Below the pieces are notes generated by a model, which made no database searches, was not told the origin of the DNA, and saw only the letters and a list, made by a program, of their open reading frames with translations. A stretch of 54,750 nucleotides of DNA, taken from the NCBI GenBank assembly GCA_003134655.1, contig PLBY01000054.1, positions 1 through 54,750 on the forward strand, read 5' to 3'. This document shows, in pieces, positions 34,413 to 43,751 of the stretch (positions are counted from its first letter, which is position 1; each line of letters starts with the position of its first letter). This DNA comes from Acidobacteriaceae bacterium. GTDB taxonomy: Bacteria; Acidobacteriota; Terriglobia; Terriglobales; Acidobacteriaceae. Both the position numbers and the translations under genes were made by a program.

Positions 34413-35584
34413 AGTCCGCCTCCGGCAGGGGCCGTAGGTGGCTGTGCTTCGGGCAGCGTGCCTTGCACCACTACCTTTGCGTTCGGAGACACGCGCAACT
34501 GCCCGTTCACAATCACGTGCTCGCCGATTTTCAGGCCGTCCGAGACGACCGTTAGATTCTGATATGCTCCGGCCGTCTTGACCGGCCGCGATTCAGCCGT
34601 GCTGTCCGCTCTGACGACGTACACGTATTCGCCTTGCTGCCCGGTTTGAATCGCTCTCGTCGGGACGACGACTGCATTCTTCTGTGTAGAAAGCTCCAGC
34701 GCAACGTCCACAAACTGTCCTGGCCACAGACGTCGGTCCGTGTTCTTATAGGTGGCCTTTAACTTGAACATGCCCGTCGTCGTGTCGACCCCATTGTCGA
34801 TGAACGTCAATCGGCCTTCTGCCGGCTGATCTGATTGCCCCTTAGGATAAGCGAGAACTTTGAGCTGGCCGGAAGTGAAGCGCCGCCGAACGCGGTCCAA
34901 GTTCGATTCAGGCACTGAAAAGGTGACGTAGATCGGAGTGACTTGGTTCAGCTGAACCAGATAGGGCGTATCATTCGCCTTGACCAGATTGCCCAGATTG
35001 ATCATCAATGCTCCGGCGCGTGCGTTGATGGGAGCAACGATGTCGGTGTACTGAAGTTGCACGCGGGCTGCGTCGACGACCGCGTTGTCAGCCTCAACTG
35101 CGGACGCATCGGCCTTGGCCTGGGCACGCAACTGTTCCGCCTGTTCATGGGAAGCAACTCCCTCTTTTTCCAGTTGGGAGTAGCGCTCTGCCTGAATTCG
35201 GGAATTCTCTGCCTGCGCCTGATCGTGCTTCATCTGGCCATTGGCTTTTTCAAGGTCTGCCTGGAAGGGTCGTTTGTCCAACCGAAAGAGCGGCTGGCCC
35301 TCGCGTACGTCCTCCCCTTCTTTAAAGAAGATCTGCTGGATCTGGCCGTTGACCTGCGACCGGATCAGCACGGTCTGGTACGCTTCAACATTGCCGATCC
35401 CTTTGATCTGCACCGGGATGTCTCGCTGTTCGACAGAGGCTATAACCACCGGCGCAGGTGGACGGCCCCCTCCCCCCTCCGCCAACTGACCTTGTCCTTT
35501 ACTACCACACCCGGACAGGAAGAGAAGGGCGGTCAGAAAGCAGAATACAATCGTCGATGGCAGTCGCTCGACGGTGGGTTTCAT
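34409..35584 (-). CDS. RND efflux periplasmic adaptor, lipoprotein
   Basis: A 391-residue adaptor with lipoprotein signal (LLFLSGC, lipobox cysteine near residue 26). It has a barrel-sandwich domain (VLIRSQVNGQIQQIFFKEGE), an alpha-hairpin (about 105-165) and beta-barrel domains. I chose the ATG at 35584, which puts the lipobox at a normal distance; an upstream ATG at 35617 has an AGAAGG immediately in front. It couples the RND pump to an outer-membrane channel and is cotranscribed with the pump. Confidence 0.93.
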   Translation of the reverse strand: MKPTVERLPSTIVFCFLTALLFLSGCGSKGQGQLAEGGGGRPPAPVVIASVEQRDIPVQIKGIGNVEAYQTVLIRSQVNGQIQQIFFKEGEDVREGQPLFRLDKRPFQADLEKANGQMKHDQAQAENSRIQAERYSQLEKEGVASHEQAEQLRAQAKADASAVEADNAVVDAARVQLQYTDIVAPINARAGALMINLGNLVKANDTPYLVQLNQVTPIYVTFSVPESNLDRVRRRFTSGQLKVLAYPKGQSDQPAEGRLTFIDNGVDTTTGMFKLKATYKNTDRRLWPGQFVDVALELSTQKNAVVVPTRAIQTGQQGEYVYVVRADSTAESRPVKTAGAYQNLTVVSDGLKIGEHVIVNGQLRVSPNAKVVVQGTLPEAQPPTAPAGGGL

Positions 35585-36036
35585 GAGGGTAAGCCCCGGG
35601 AAGCATGATACTCGCATCCTTCTATATTGGCTTGCTTGATCGCTTTAGATCAGTGATTGCCATCACTGTGAGGCCGCGCCCTGGCCTATGGTCCGCGGGT
35701 ATTTCTGCTCGTGTTCTCCGGTAGACGATCGTCACTTCTGCAGTTCCGCAACGGAGCACAGCTACCACCGACGCGGGCAGACTGGTATCACTACTAGGCC
35801 AGAGACCCTGGAGGGTTTTGTCAGGAAACTCGATGCCCCATACGGTTTGAACCGGGGCGTAGAATAGCAGTGACTGCCAGGAGCACGTTGGCTGGCCGAA
35901 TCTCGGGTTCGAGATCCGAGTTCGCCCGGTTCCATTTAACCCTGTACTGGACCTCGTTCTTCACGAAGACCCACTTGGCCTCCCCTGGTCCAGCAGCCAC
36001 CAAGGATAGACTCCGGGTTTTGAGAGTGGAGTACAC
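35585..36036. other. Gene-free divergent interval
   Basis: The 450 bases between the efflux adaptor start and the galT remnant hold no convincing gene; the short open frames here have no translation signals or familiar sequence. A promoter for the leftward efflux operon must lie here, but I cannot place it. Confidence 0.35.
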
Positions 36037-37052
36037 GTGTCTCAAATGCGGAAAGATGTTTTTAGCGGCCGCTGGGTGATCATGGCTGAGGCGGCCACCG
36101 TCCGGCCCTCCGACTTTCATTTCAAGAAATTTGTCAGGGAAACGACGTTCTGCCCTTTTTGCGAGACCAACGAGGCCTCCACGCCGGCGGAAGTCTTCGC
36201 AATTCGGCCTTCGGGTTTGTCCGCGAACGGGCCGGGTTGGTCCGTGCGTGTGGTACCGAACTCCGACCCACGACTACGGATCGAAGGCGAGTTGGGGCGC
36301 CGTGCCGAAGGGTTCCACGACTTGATGAACGGGGTGGGCGCCCACGAGATCATTGTCGAGACGCCTCGCCACGACCGCAGCCTCCACGAATTTGAAATCT
36401 ACGAAATCTGCGATGTAATCCGAGCGTACGTAGCACGCATCGTCGATCTGGAGGGCGATAAGCGAATACGCTACGTGCTGATCTTCAAGAACCATGGCGA
36501 AGAAGCCGGCGCTCATACCATTACTCATTCGATCTCGCAATTGATGGCCCTCCCGGTAACGCCGCGTACAGTTAAGACCAAGCTCATAACCGCTCGCGAC
36601 TATTTTGCCTTGAAGGAACATGCATCTACTGCGATGTGCTCCGGCAAGAACTGAAGCAGCGGAAGCGATTGATCGCTGAGAATGAGGATTTTGTTGCGTT
36701 TGCTCCCTTCGCTTCACGTTTTCCGTTCGAGATGGCCGTATTTCCCAAGGCTCACAACAGCGCCTTCAGCCGCATCAGTCCCGGAAAGGTGGAGAGTTTG
36801 TCTCAGATTCTGCGCGACGTGTTGCACAAGTTGGATCAGACTCTGGGAAGTCCGCCCTACAACTTATCGCTGCAAGACAGACCATTTCTGCGACCTAGAG
36901 CAGGGTATTGGACCTCCATCGAAGACGACTTCCACTGGCACTTGGAGATACTGCCGCAGATTGCCCGTATCACGGGATTCGAATGGGCGTCCGGTTTTTT
37001 CTACAATCCAGTGCCGCCGGAAGTTGCTGCTCGATGTCTCTCGCCTGTTTGA
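36037..37052 (+). pseudogene. galT: Galactose-1-phosphate uridylyltransferase, decayed
   Basis: Two frames join into a 339-residue GalT-type protein. The first frame (36037 to about 36618) has the zinc-site CPFC and the NHGEEAGA segment. The second (about 36618-37052) begins with CIYCDVLRQEL and carries DFHWHLEILP and GFFYNP. A one-base deletion near 36617 separates them. In addition, the nucleophile motif, normally H-x-H-x-Q, reads HSISQ: the catalytic histidine is isoleucine (36532-36534). The start is GTG with GGAG six bases upstream. The gene therefore looks functionally lost, with the substitution independent of the frameshift. Confidence 0.85.
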
Positions 37053-37125
37053 GTCACGGAACCCACTCTGCCTTCGTGTGCAAGCGACTGAAAGACAGCT
37101 GCGGTGGCCGGCCGTAGATCGATCC

Positions 37126-37167
37126 GGACCTTAAGGTCCCCTTATTGGTGGTGTGACGAGGCGTCAC
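37126..37167. other. Two adjacent inverted repeats
   Basis: GGACCTTAAGGTCC (37126-37139) is a perfect 14-base palindrome. GTGACG-AGG-CGTCAC (37153-37167) is a hairpin with six-base arms. They lie between the convergent ends of the galT remnant and the adenosine-kinase gene; no U tract follows. They may act in termination, or as protein sites. Confidence 0.3.
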
Positions 37168-37200
37168 GAGGACGTGGCGATAGTTGGAAGCCTGCCGAGG

Positions 37201-37686
37201 CTATCGCTTGTAACCAATCTCGCGCAACAGATCATGCCGCCATGCGATATCGGATTGTCCTTCCACGCCTTTCGGAGAACTGCCGTCAATCACACCCAAC
37301 ACTCCCCGGCCTAGGTCGCTCTGGGCAACAATGACTTGGACCGGGTTGGCGGTTGCGCAGAAGATGGAACAGACCTCGGGGACGTTACGAATGACGTGTA
37401 AGACATTAATGGGATAAGCGTTCTGCATAACCAAAACAAACGTGTGGCCTGCTCCCAGGGCCTGGGCGTTCCGCACAGCGCAACCCTGGAGGTTCTGGTC
37501 GTTTCCCTCCGTACGAATCAGACACGCGCCTGAGCTTTCATTGAAGGCGAGGCCAAACCGAGCCTGCGGCACAGTTGTGCTCATCGCTTCGTAAAGGTCT
37601 TCGACAGTCTTGATAAAGTGCGCTTGACCAACAATGATATTGGCGTCTTCGGGGACCTCCATCGGAACGGCCTTGATCTCTAGCAT
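37201..37686 (-). CDS. Adenosine-specific kinase-like protein
   Basis: The product is a 161-residue protein matching the small adenosine-specific kinase/DUF355 family in size and motifs. Recognisable segments are IIVGQAHFIKTVEDLYEAM, RFGLAFNESSGACLIRTEGN, GAGHTFVLVMQNAYPINVLH and GRGVLGVIDGSSPKGVE. The proteins form trimers with a nucleotide pocket; the physiological role is poorly known. GGAGGG precedes the ATG at 37686. It lies 34 bases downstream of the EF-P-like gene on the same strand. Confidence 0.85.
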   Translation of the reverse strand: MLEIKAVPMEVPEDANIIVGQAHFIKTVEDLYEAMSTTVPQARFGLAFNESSGACLIRTEGNDQNLQGCAVRNAQALGAGHTFVLVMQNAYPINVLHVIRNVPEVCSIFCATANPVQVIVAQSDLGRGVLGVIDGSSPKGVEGQSDIAWRHDLLREIGYKR

Positions 37687-37720
37687 GGTCACCCTCCACA
37701 TGGTGCATAAAATCTACTTC

Positions 37721-38302
37721 TCACGCGATCCGCCTGCGATCAGTGTGGACCCGTTCCGGATAGCGGCCTGTTCGGAGATCGACGCGCACCCATTCCTCCG
37801 GCGCAATGAACAAGGGAACGTGAATCGTAATGCCGTTTTCGAGAGTCGCTTCTTTCCAGGCACTGTCTTGTTGGGAGTGCGCAGGTGGCGCGGTACGAAC
37901 CACTCGAGCCTCCACGATATCGGGCAGCACGGCACCGATGGGCTTCCCTTCAGAGAATTCCAGGGGCACAGCCGTGCCCGACTGTAAGAAGTCCACTGCG
38001 ACTCCAAGAAGTTCGCCCGGAACCTCAACCTGTTCGAAAGTTCTCGGATCGATGAAAGTGGATGTCTCTCCTTCACGGAAAAGGAATTCCATGTTGCGGC
38101 GTTCGACTTGCAGTTCCTCCACATGCTCCTGGGGCCGGAAACGAGCTTCCCACAGGCGACCGGTAACGACATGGCTCAACTCAGCCTTCACCACGCCGCC
38201 CAGTTTTGCCGCCGCTGCCTTGGATTCGACCTTCAAGACTCTATAGACCTGTCCTTCGACTCGGATGACCATTCCTTCCGCTAGTTCTGAAGCAGTCGCC
38301 AT
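37721..38302 (-). CDS. Elongation factor P-like protein
   Basis: The protein is 193 residues with the three EF-P domains: KOW-like N-terminal barrel (1-65), first OB domain (66-130) and C-terminal OB domain (ATLENGITIHVPLFIAPEEWVRVDLRTGRY). In ordinary EF-P the tip loop is GKG with a modified lysine. Here a lysine remains at about residue 33, but its flanks read AAAKLGG, so the loop has diverged. It is likely a paralog and not the housekeeping EF-P. AGGAG lies before the ATG. Confidence 0.8.
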   Translation of the reverse strand: MATASELAEGMVIRVEGQVYRVLKVESKAAAAKLGGVVKAELSHVVTGRLWEARFRPQEHVEELQVERRNMEFLFREGETSTFIDPRTFEQVEVPGELLGVAVDFLQSGTAVPLEFSEGKPIGAVLPDIVEARVVRTAPPAHSQQDSAWKEATLENGITIHVPLFIAPEEWVRVDLRTGRYPERVHTDRRRIA

Positions 38303-38419
38303 ATCGGTCTCCTATAAGGCAACAGTCTTCCCGTATTTCAACTTCGCCGGTCGCGGGAGTAAATCCGGCCGGAATATGAGACTTCGGACGGGTGCGTACA
38401 AGTCAGCCCTGGCCCGACA

Positions 38420-39547
38420 TCACGCTGCTGCATGCCGTGCCCGGTCTTCCGGAGTTTCAATGTCTTCCAGTTCCTGCTTGCGATGCAGAAACACATAAGC
38501 CGCGAGAAGCGACAATATCAACAACGCCAGGATCATCACCAGCAGAGCAAAAGCGGTCATGTTGCGGACCGGACCGGTCACCTCTCTGGCTTCCTGACTG
38601 GCCAGCACAGTCCAGGGCAGATTCGGGTAGGCGTCCTTTAAACCTGTATCGGCGAAACCGATGAGGTATGACTCGCGATTCGACAGGGTGGCGAAGATGT
38701 AACCGGCTTCGCGGCCTCGCAAGCTTCCGAGAGCGTCACGAATGGCGGCGTACTCTTCCGACTTCATCTTCATCGATGGAGTGACACCGGGCGCCTCAAT
38801 TACAGTCCCGCCCTCCCGCACCAGGAACAATCGGCCCGTGCGGCCGATCTGCCGGCGGTTGAGTTGGGCAAATAGCGGCGACATGTCAACCGTAGCCGTT
38901 ACGGCACCGATAAATCTCCCTGTTCCCTCTTGCAAGATGGGGTAGGCGATGCTGATGTAGTAAAGACGACTCTGATCGTCATAACGCAGATCCGACACGT
39001 TGATTGCACCGCTCCCTCCGGAGGAGAGCGCGCGCCAGGAGTCCTGATCCGTCTGGGAATAGCGTGCCGGACGATCGGTTGCAGCGACGGTCGATCCGGT
39101 CACATCAGAGACCGTGATCTTCAGCAGCGTGGAATTTAGCTCACGCACGCGCCGTAACTGGTGCGCCAAGTCAGAGGTGAGGATCTTCGCAGACAATCCA
39201 TCCGTGTCCGAACTTTGCCAAGCTTGGTCGATCGCATCAATTTTTGCGCGAACAGCGTCCTCCGAGAGGTGCCCGTATTGGGTGTTCGCGACAGTCACTG
39301 CCTGTACGGGCCCTGGGGCATTTGCGATCACACTGACATCCCTCACCGATCTGGCAATGGACTCAGACGTAGACTCTGCTGCAGTGAGCGTGAGCGAGCG
39401 AAAGTTCTCACCGCTCGCCTGCCGTATGTGGCTGTCGCCTTGCATTGCCACATAGAAGCCAATAACGGTAAGAGGAACAAGAATCAAAATGAGCCCGATG
39501 AGCAACTTCTGAAGAGATGTGCGGAATTCCAGGCTATCGAGGGGCAT
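38420..39547 (-). CDS. Membrane-anchored Cache sensor without output domain
   Basis: A 375-residue protein. One N-terminal helix (about 14-35) and one C-terminal helix (about 330-352) flank a periplasmic double-Cache (dCache)-type domain: SGGSGAINVSDLRYDDQSRLYYISIAYPIL, GAVTATVDMSPLF and GRLFLVREGG. Such domains bind small ligands. Only 22 residues follow the last helix (ending RARHAAA), so there is no kinase, cyclase or chemotaxis module. It may sense and signal through a partner. GAGGAGG precedes the ATG. Confidence 0.82.
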   Translation of the reverse strand: MPLDSLEFRTSLQKLLIGLILILVPLTVIGFYVAMQGDSHIRQASGENFRSLTLTAAESTSESIARSVRDVSVIANAPGPVQAVTVANTQYGHLSEDAVRAKIDAIDQAWQSSDTDGLSAKILTSDLAHQLRRVRELNSTLLKITVSDVTGSTVAATDRPARYSQTDQDSWRALSSGGSGAINVSDLRYDDQSRLYYISIAYPILQEGTGRFIGAVTATVDMSPLFAQLNRRQIGRTGRLFLVREGGTVIEAPGVTPSMKMKSEEYAAIRDALGSLRGREAGYIFATLSNRESYLIGFADTGLKDAYPNLPWTVLASQEAREVTGPVRNMTAFALLVMILALLILSLLAAYVFLHRKQELEDIETPEDRARHAAA

Positions 39548-39953
39548 GGGATGACCTCCTCATCACTCTTGCCGTGAACGGAAACCACGGCGCCCTGGCG
39601 CCCAAGGAGGGAGCCAGGGCACGAGCGGACGAATTGACTACCGAATAAGGCTACTTCTCTAGGATTATTCCGTCTGTGACGAGCCGCACAGCGCTCGGTG
39701 CGTCCGTTTGTGTCCGCGGGGGATCCCCGCGGCGGGGCCAACCACCTTCCTAACATGCCTACGGGAATCTTATCGACTACCCCGACTCCGTCCCAGGTCA
39801 GACATGACCCTTAAGACTTTCGATTCCAGAATGAGGGAGCCGCTCTCCCGTAGGACCATGTGGTTAAGGCTCGGCGCAACGAGAGTAGCGGAGAGGCCAT
39901 GGATGAGCGGACCGTCTTACCCGCTTTAGCTTCAATCAACCACCGCAGGACGT
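39548..39953. other. Intergenic stretch with two strong inverted repeats
   Basis: No gene is seen. CCGCGGGG-GAT-CCCCGCGG (39714-39732) has perfect 8-base arms and a 3-base loop. CCCTGGC and GCCAGGG (39593-39619) enclose 13 bases including AAGGAGGGA. They separate the DUF4337 and Cache genes, both leftward; neither hairpin has a U tract, so they could be attenuator- or operator-like or simply remnants. Confidence 0.4.
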
Positions 39954-40496
39954 CTAGTGCACCAGGAATCCGGTGGCGGCCACCACGATTCCCACAACTC
40001 CGAGCACGATGCCTAAAGCCCAGAAGATTCTTCGCCCCGAGAGCAGGGTAATCGAGGTGATCACCAACCCGATCTCCAGAAAGACCTCCGCCAGATCAAA
40101 TCGATCAGCCCGGTTCCTCTCATGCGCTACCTCTGCCTCCATTTCGCGGGCTTTCTCCTCGATTTCCTTCTGTTCGTCCTTGTAGCGCGACGCCTCGCCG
40201 GAATACTTCTCGCGCAACTTGGCTAAAGCGGCAGCGTCGGTGGTTGTTTCCACGGAGGTCGAGTCAATAAAGATCTCGTCTGCGTGCCGCCGGATGTTCT
40301 TCGCCTGGTAGTACGCCCATTGATCGGAGGACTTGGCTTGCATCACAACTTCCTCCGTATGGGCGCGATGCCCCAGTAGAGTCACTACGGCCAGCAGCAC
40401 GGCCAGCAGCGCCATGGTCAATGAAATCGGCGCTAGCGAGGGGTCGTGCTTGGCGTGCTCGGCGTGTTCCTGTAATTCAGTCAGTTCCTCCGACAT
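39954..40496 (-). CDS. DUF4337-type membrane protein
   Basis: The protein is 180 residues with an N-terminal helix (about 24-43) and two C-terminal helices (about 138-176). The middle is a charged coiled coil (EKYSGEASRYKDEQKEIEEKA). The N-terminal EHAEHAKHDPSLAPISL segment and layout are typical of DUF4337 proteins, whose function is unknown. GGGAGAG lies before the ATG. It is the last gene of the leftward run, three bases after the YjbQ gene. Confidence 0.8.
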   Translation of the reverse strand: MSEELTELQEHAEHAKHDPSLAPISLTMALLAVLLAVVTLLGHRAHTEEVVMQAKSSDQWAYYQAKNIRRHADEIFIDSTSVETTTDAAALAKLREKYSGEASRYKDEQKEIEEKAREMEAEVAHERNRADRFDLAEVFLEIGLVITSITLLSGRRIFWALGIVLGVVGIVVAATGFLVH

Positions 40497-40499
40497 ACT

Positions 40500-40913
40500 T
40501 CACTCTCCCATCACTTTCACGATTACCCGCTTGTCCCGCTGCCCGTCGAACTCCGCGTAGAAGATCCGTTGCCACGTGCCCAGATCGAGCTTGCCTGCGG
40601 TGATAGGCACAATCACTTCATGATGGATCAGCAGCGCCTTCAGGTGGGAGTCGCCGTTATCCTCGCCCGTCTCATGATGCTTGTAGTTCTTGCGAAACGG
40701 AGCTAAGTGCTCCAGCCACTGGTCGATGTCCTCGATCAGGCCGCTTTCATTGTCGTTGACGTACACGCCGGCGGTGATGTGCATCGCTGAAACCAGCACC
40801 ATACCCTCCCGCACTGCACTCTTGGCGACGATCTGCTCGACCTGCGGCGTGATGTGCACGTAGGCTCGATGCGTCTTGGTATGAAATTTTAAGTATTCCG
40901 TAAGGGTCTTCAT
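40500..40913 (-). CDS. YjbQ-family protein
   Basis: A 137-residue protein of the secondary thiamine-phosphate synthase/YjbQ family (UPF0047). Conserved stretches are [64 protein letters not shown]. The in vivo role is unsettled; weak thiamine-phosphate synthase activity is known for a relative. It is short, soluble and nearly always found singly. It precedes DUF4337 by three bases and follows HutH by 29. Confidence 0.88.
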   Translation of the reverse strand: MKTLTEYLKFHTKTHRAYVHITPQVEQIVAKSAVREGMVLVSAMHITAGVYVNDNESGLIEDIDQWLEHLAPFRKNYKHHETGEDNGDSHLKALLIHHEVIVPITAGKLDLGTWQRIFYAEFDGQRDKRVIVKVMGE

Positions 40914-40942
40914 ATCCTAAAGTCTTGATTCAAGTTTAGAGA

Positions 40943-42472
40943 CTACCGGAGCGCTTCCGCCACTTTGCCGCTCGCAATCAGGGCCGCAAGCCGGGCGAAG
41001 TCAGCGTACATCACCCGGTCTTTCTCCATCGTCGCACACACCGACCGGATCGCGGCATGCGCCGCCTGCCCGCGCTTCGAAGTTTTCAACGGAGACAGGA
41101 AGTCCAGCGCCTGGGCCACTGCCATGGCTTCGATCGCCAACACGTTCCGCGTGTTGTCAACCACGCGCTTCAGCTTGGTCGCGGCCGTCATTCCCATCGA
41201 GACGTAATCTTCTTTATTGCCGGACGTGGTGATCGAGTCGACCGACGCTGGATGCGCCAGCACCTTGTTCTCGCTGACCAACGCGGCGGCCGTGACTTGC
41301 GGCATCATGAAGCCGGAGTTCAGGCCGGCACCCGGAGCAAGAAACGGCGGCAATCCTTCGCTGAGTGCGGGATTTACCAGCCTCTCGATCCGCCGCTCGC
41401 TGATTCCAGCCAGTGCGCTCAGCGCGATCGCAAGGAAATCCAGGGCAAACGCCAGCGGTTCGCCATGAAAATTTCCGCCGGAGATGACGTCACCCTCCGC
41501 ATTCTTCGCGTCGGTAATGAATACCAGCGGATTATCGACCGCGGAATTGGCCTCGGTTTCGAATACTCCTCGACAGTGCGCGAACGTGTCGCGTACAGCT
41601 CCGTGGACCTGCGGGATGCAGCGTAACGAATAAGCATCCTGCACGCGGCCGCAGTCGCGGTGCGACTCGCGGATCTGGCTTCCTTCCAGCATTCGCCGCA
41701 GGTTGGCCGCTGTCTTCATCTGGCCAGCGTGCGGACGCGCCTTGTGAATGCGCTCGTCAAACGCCGCGTCAGTCCCCTTGAGCGCGTCGCAGCATAGCCC
41801 GCCCAGCACGTCCGCGGTGTCCACCAGTGTCTCGGCCGCTAACAGCGCCAAGGTACCAACTGCCAGCATGGCCTGCGTGCCGTTGATCAGCGAAATGCTT
41901 TCCTTGGACTCGAGCACGAGTGGTTTGATCTGCGCTCGCTTCAATGCCTCCGCGCTGGGAATCCGCACGCCTTTTTCGTCAAAGCATTCGCCTTCGCCAA
42001 TCAAAGCCAGGGCCAGATGTGCCAGCGGAGCCAGATCGCCGCTCGCACCCACGCTGCCCTGTGACGGTACAACGGGGGTGACGCCGCGGTTGAGCATCTC
42101 GCAGAGAGTGTCGATGACGATGGCCCGCACGCCCGAGTGCCCCTTGGAGAGTGAATTCGCCCGCAACAGCATCATGGCGCGCGTTTCCGAAATGGCGAGT
42201 GGTTCGCCCACTCCGACGGCGTGCGAGCGTACCAGGTTGACCTGCAGTTCACGAATCTGCTCGCCGGCAATGCGCACGTCGCTCAGTTTGCCCACGCCGG
42301 TCGTGATGGCATAAGCGACCTTGTTGCTGGCGACGATCTCATCGACGACCGCGCGTGCCTGGTTCACCGATTGGCGCGCGTCAGGAGAGAGCAGAGCAGC
42401 CCGGCGTTCGGCCGCGACTTCGCGGACCGCTTCAAGTGTCAGATCGTTTCCGTTGATGTGGAGTGCGTTCAA
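40943..42472 (-). CDS. hutH: Histidine ammonia-lyase
   Basis: A 509-residue enzyme that removes ammonia from histidine to give urocanate, the first step of the hut pathway. The self-made MIO cofactor triad is in GSVGASGDLAPLAHL. Further motifs are LLRANSLSKGHSGVR, NGTQAML and NSAVDNPL. It lacks hutU/hutI/hutF neighbours in this window. It begins with TTG, supported by a family-typical N-terminus (HINGNDLTLEAVREVA); no ATG lies near. It sits at the end of the acyl-CoA catabolic run. Confidence 0.95.
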   Translation of the reverse strand: MNALHINGNDLTLEAVREVAAERRAALLSPDARQSVNQARAVVDEIVASNKVAYAITTGVGKLSDVRIAGEQIRELQVNLVRSHAVGVGEPLAISETRAMMLLRANSLSKGHSGVRAIVIDTLCEMLNRGVTPVVPSQGSVGASGDLAPLAHLALALIGEGECFDEKGVRIPSAEALKRAQIKPLVLESKESISLINGTQAMLAVGTLALLAAETLVDTADVLGGLCCDALKGTDAAFDERIHKARPHAGQMKTAANLRRMLEGSQIRESHRDCGRVQDAYSLRCIPQVHGAVRDTFAHCRGVFETEANSAVDNPLVFITDAKNAEGDVISGGNFHGEPLAFALDFLAIALSALAGISERRIERLVNPALSEGLPPFLAPGAGLNSGFMMPQVTAAALVSENKVLAHPASVDSITTSGNKEDYVSMGMTAATKLKRVVDNTRNVLAIEAMAVAQALDFLSPLKTSKRGQAAHAAIRSVCATMEKDRVMYADFARLAALIASGKVAEALR

Positions 42473-42532
42473 TAGGGTTCCCCGTGAAATGTCCCAGCGT
42501 TCCGTGCCTAGTGAGCCAACGATCCGCGAATC

Positions 42533-42964
42533 CTACTTTGCCATCGCTGCGCGGAACGCCGTCAGATATTTCTTCGGCAGGGCAGCGACCTTCAACGTTG
42601 CGTCGGTGACGATGTGCGTGGTCTCACCCTCCGCCAGCAATGTTCTGTCGTCCGCCCGCACCAGTTCGTAACTGAATACGACGACCGACTCGCGTACCGT
42701 CTTCAGACGCGTCCGCACCACGATTTCCTCGTCGTAATAAGCCGGAGCGCGATAGCGGCACTGCACTTCGGCCACGGCGATGAAGCGTCCGTCCTCGCGC
42801 TCCATGTCGCGGTAGGAAAATCCCATCTCCCGCATCAGTTCTACGCGGCCCACTTCGAACCAGATCAAGTGGTTCGAATGGTAAACGACGCCCATTTGGT
42901 CGGTTTCAGCGTAACGAACACGCAGCCGCGTTTCATGAAACGCATGGTGATGATTGGAGGTCAT
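42533..42964 (-). CDS. YbgC/FadM-like acyl-CoA thioesterase
   Basis: The protein (143 residues) has the hot-dog fold of 4-hydroxybenzoyl-CoA-type thioesterases: RVRYAETDQMGVVYHSNHLIWFEVGR with the catalytic aspartate, then the FSYRDME turn. It cleaves acyl-CoA. GGGGAA lies before the ATG at 42964. The start overlaps the enoyl-CoA hydratase stop by four bases (ATGA), so the genes are translationally coupled. Confidence 0.9.
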   Translation of the reverse strand: MTSNHHHAFHETRLRVRYAETDQMGVVYHSNHLIWFEVGRVELMREMGFSYRDMEREDGRFIAVAEVQCRYRAPAYYDEEIVVRTRLKTVRESVVVFSYELVRADDRTLLAEGETTHIVTDATLKVAALPKKYLTAFRAAMAK

Positions 42965-43743
42965 TTCCCCGTCCACACCGGCTTGCGCTTTTCCAGGAAC
43001 GAAGAGATCCCTTCGCGGAAGTCTGCGGTCGTGCGGATCGAGGCATTTTCGCGCACCGCAGCCTCGATCTGGAGATCGAGTTCCGCGCGTGCGTGATCGG
43101 TCAGCAACTGCTTGGTTGCGCGCAACGACGCCGAACTGTTCTCCATGAGCAGGGCGGCTAACTCGCGCGCTCGCGCCATTAGATTTTCTGGCGGCACGAT
43201 TTCGCTGACCAGTCCCATGCGGGCCGCCTCCTCCGCACCGAAGATCCTTCCCGTCAGTAGGAGATCGCGAGCCTGCTTTTCGCCTACCTGCCGCAATAAG
43301 AATGTCGAAACGATCGCCGGTACAAACCCAATGCGTACTTCGGTGTAGCCAAATTTCGCGTCTGGAACCGCCAGAGTGAAGTCGCACAGCAACGCCAGTC
43401 CAGTGCCACCAGCGATCGCCGCCCCATTCACCGCGGCGATCGTCACCTTGGGGAACTCATAGAGTGAGCGGAACAGTTGGACCATGGTCTGCGAATCCTG
43501 CAAATTCTGCTGCGGCGAGCGGCCGAGCAGCGACTTGAGATTGTCGAGATCCATCCCGGAAGAGAAGGCCTTGCCCGCTCCAGTGACGATCAGGACGATT
43601 GCATCTGACTTCGCCACTTCATCCAGTGCGTGCAGCACGTCGTCAATCAATTGGAAGCTGATGGCGTTCCGCTTCTCGGGACGGTTCAGCGTCAAAGTAG
43701 CGACGCCGCCGTCGTATGCGAGTTGTATCGTCTTGTAATCCAT
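42961..43743 (-). CDS. Enoyl-CoA hydratase/isomerase family protein
   Basis: A 260-residue crotonase-fold enzyme. The oxyanion-hole region reads AFSSGMDL and AAVNGAAIAGGTGLALLCD. It has the classical length. In this context it could be the hydratase for branched-chain (leucine) or fatty acyl-CoA catabolism, such as methylglutaconyl-CoA hydratase, next to an HMG-CoA-lyase-like gene. The two glutamates expected for hydration are not both evident, so isomerase or decarboxylase activity is possible. Confidence 0.88.
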   Translation of the reverse strand: MDYKTIQLAYDGGVATLTLNRPEKRNAISFQLIDDVLHALDEVAKSDAIVLIVTGAGKAFSSGMDLDNLKSLLGRSPQQNLQDSQTMVQLFRSLYEFPKVTIAAVNGAAIAGGTGLALLCDFTLAVPDAKFGYTEVRIGFVPAIVSTFLLRQVGEKQARDLLLTGRIFGAEEAARMGLVSEIVPPENLMARARELAALLMENSSASLRATKQLLTDHARAELDLQIEAAVRENASIRTTADFREGISSFLEKRKPVWTGK

Positions 43744-43751
43744 AGCGTGAA

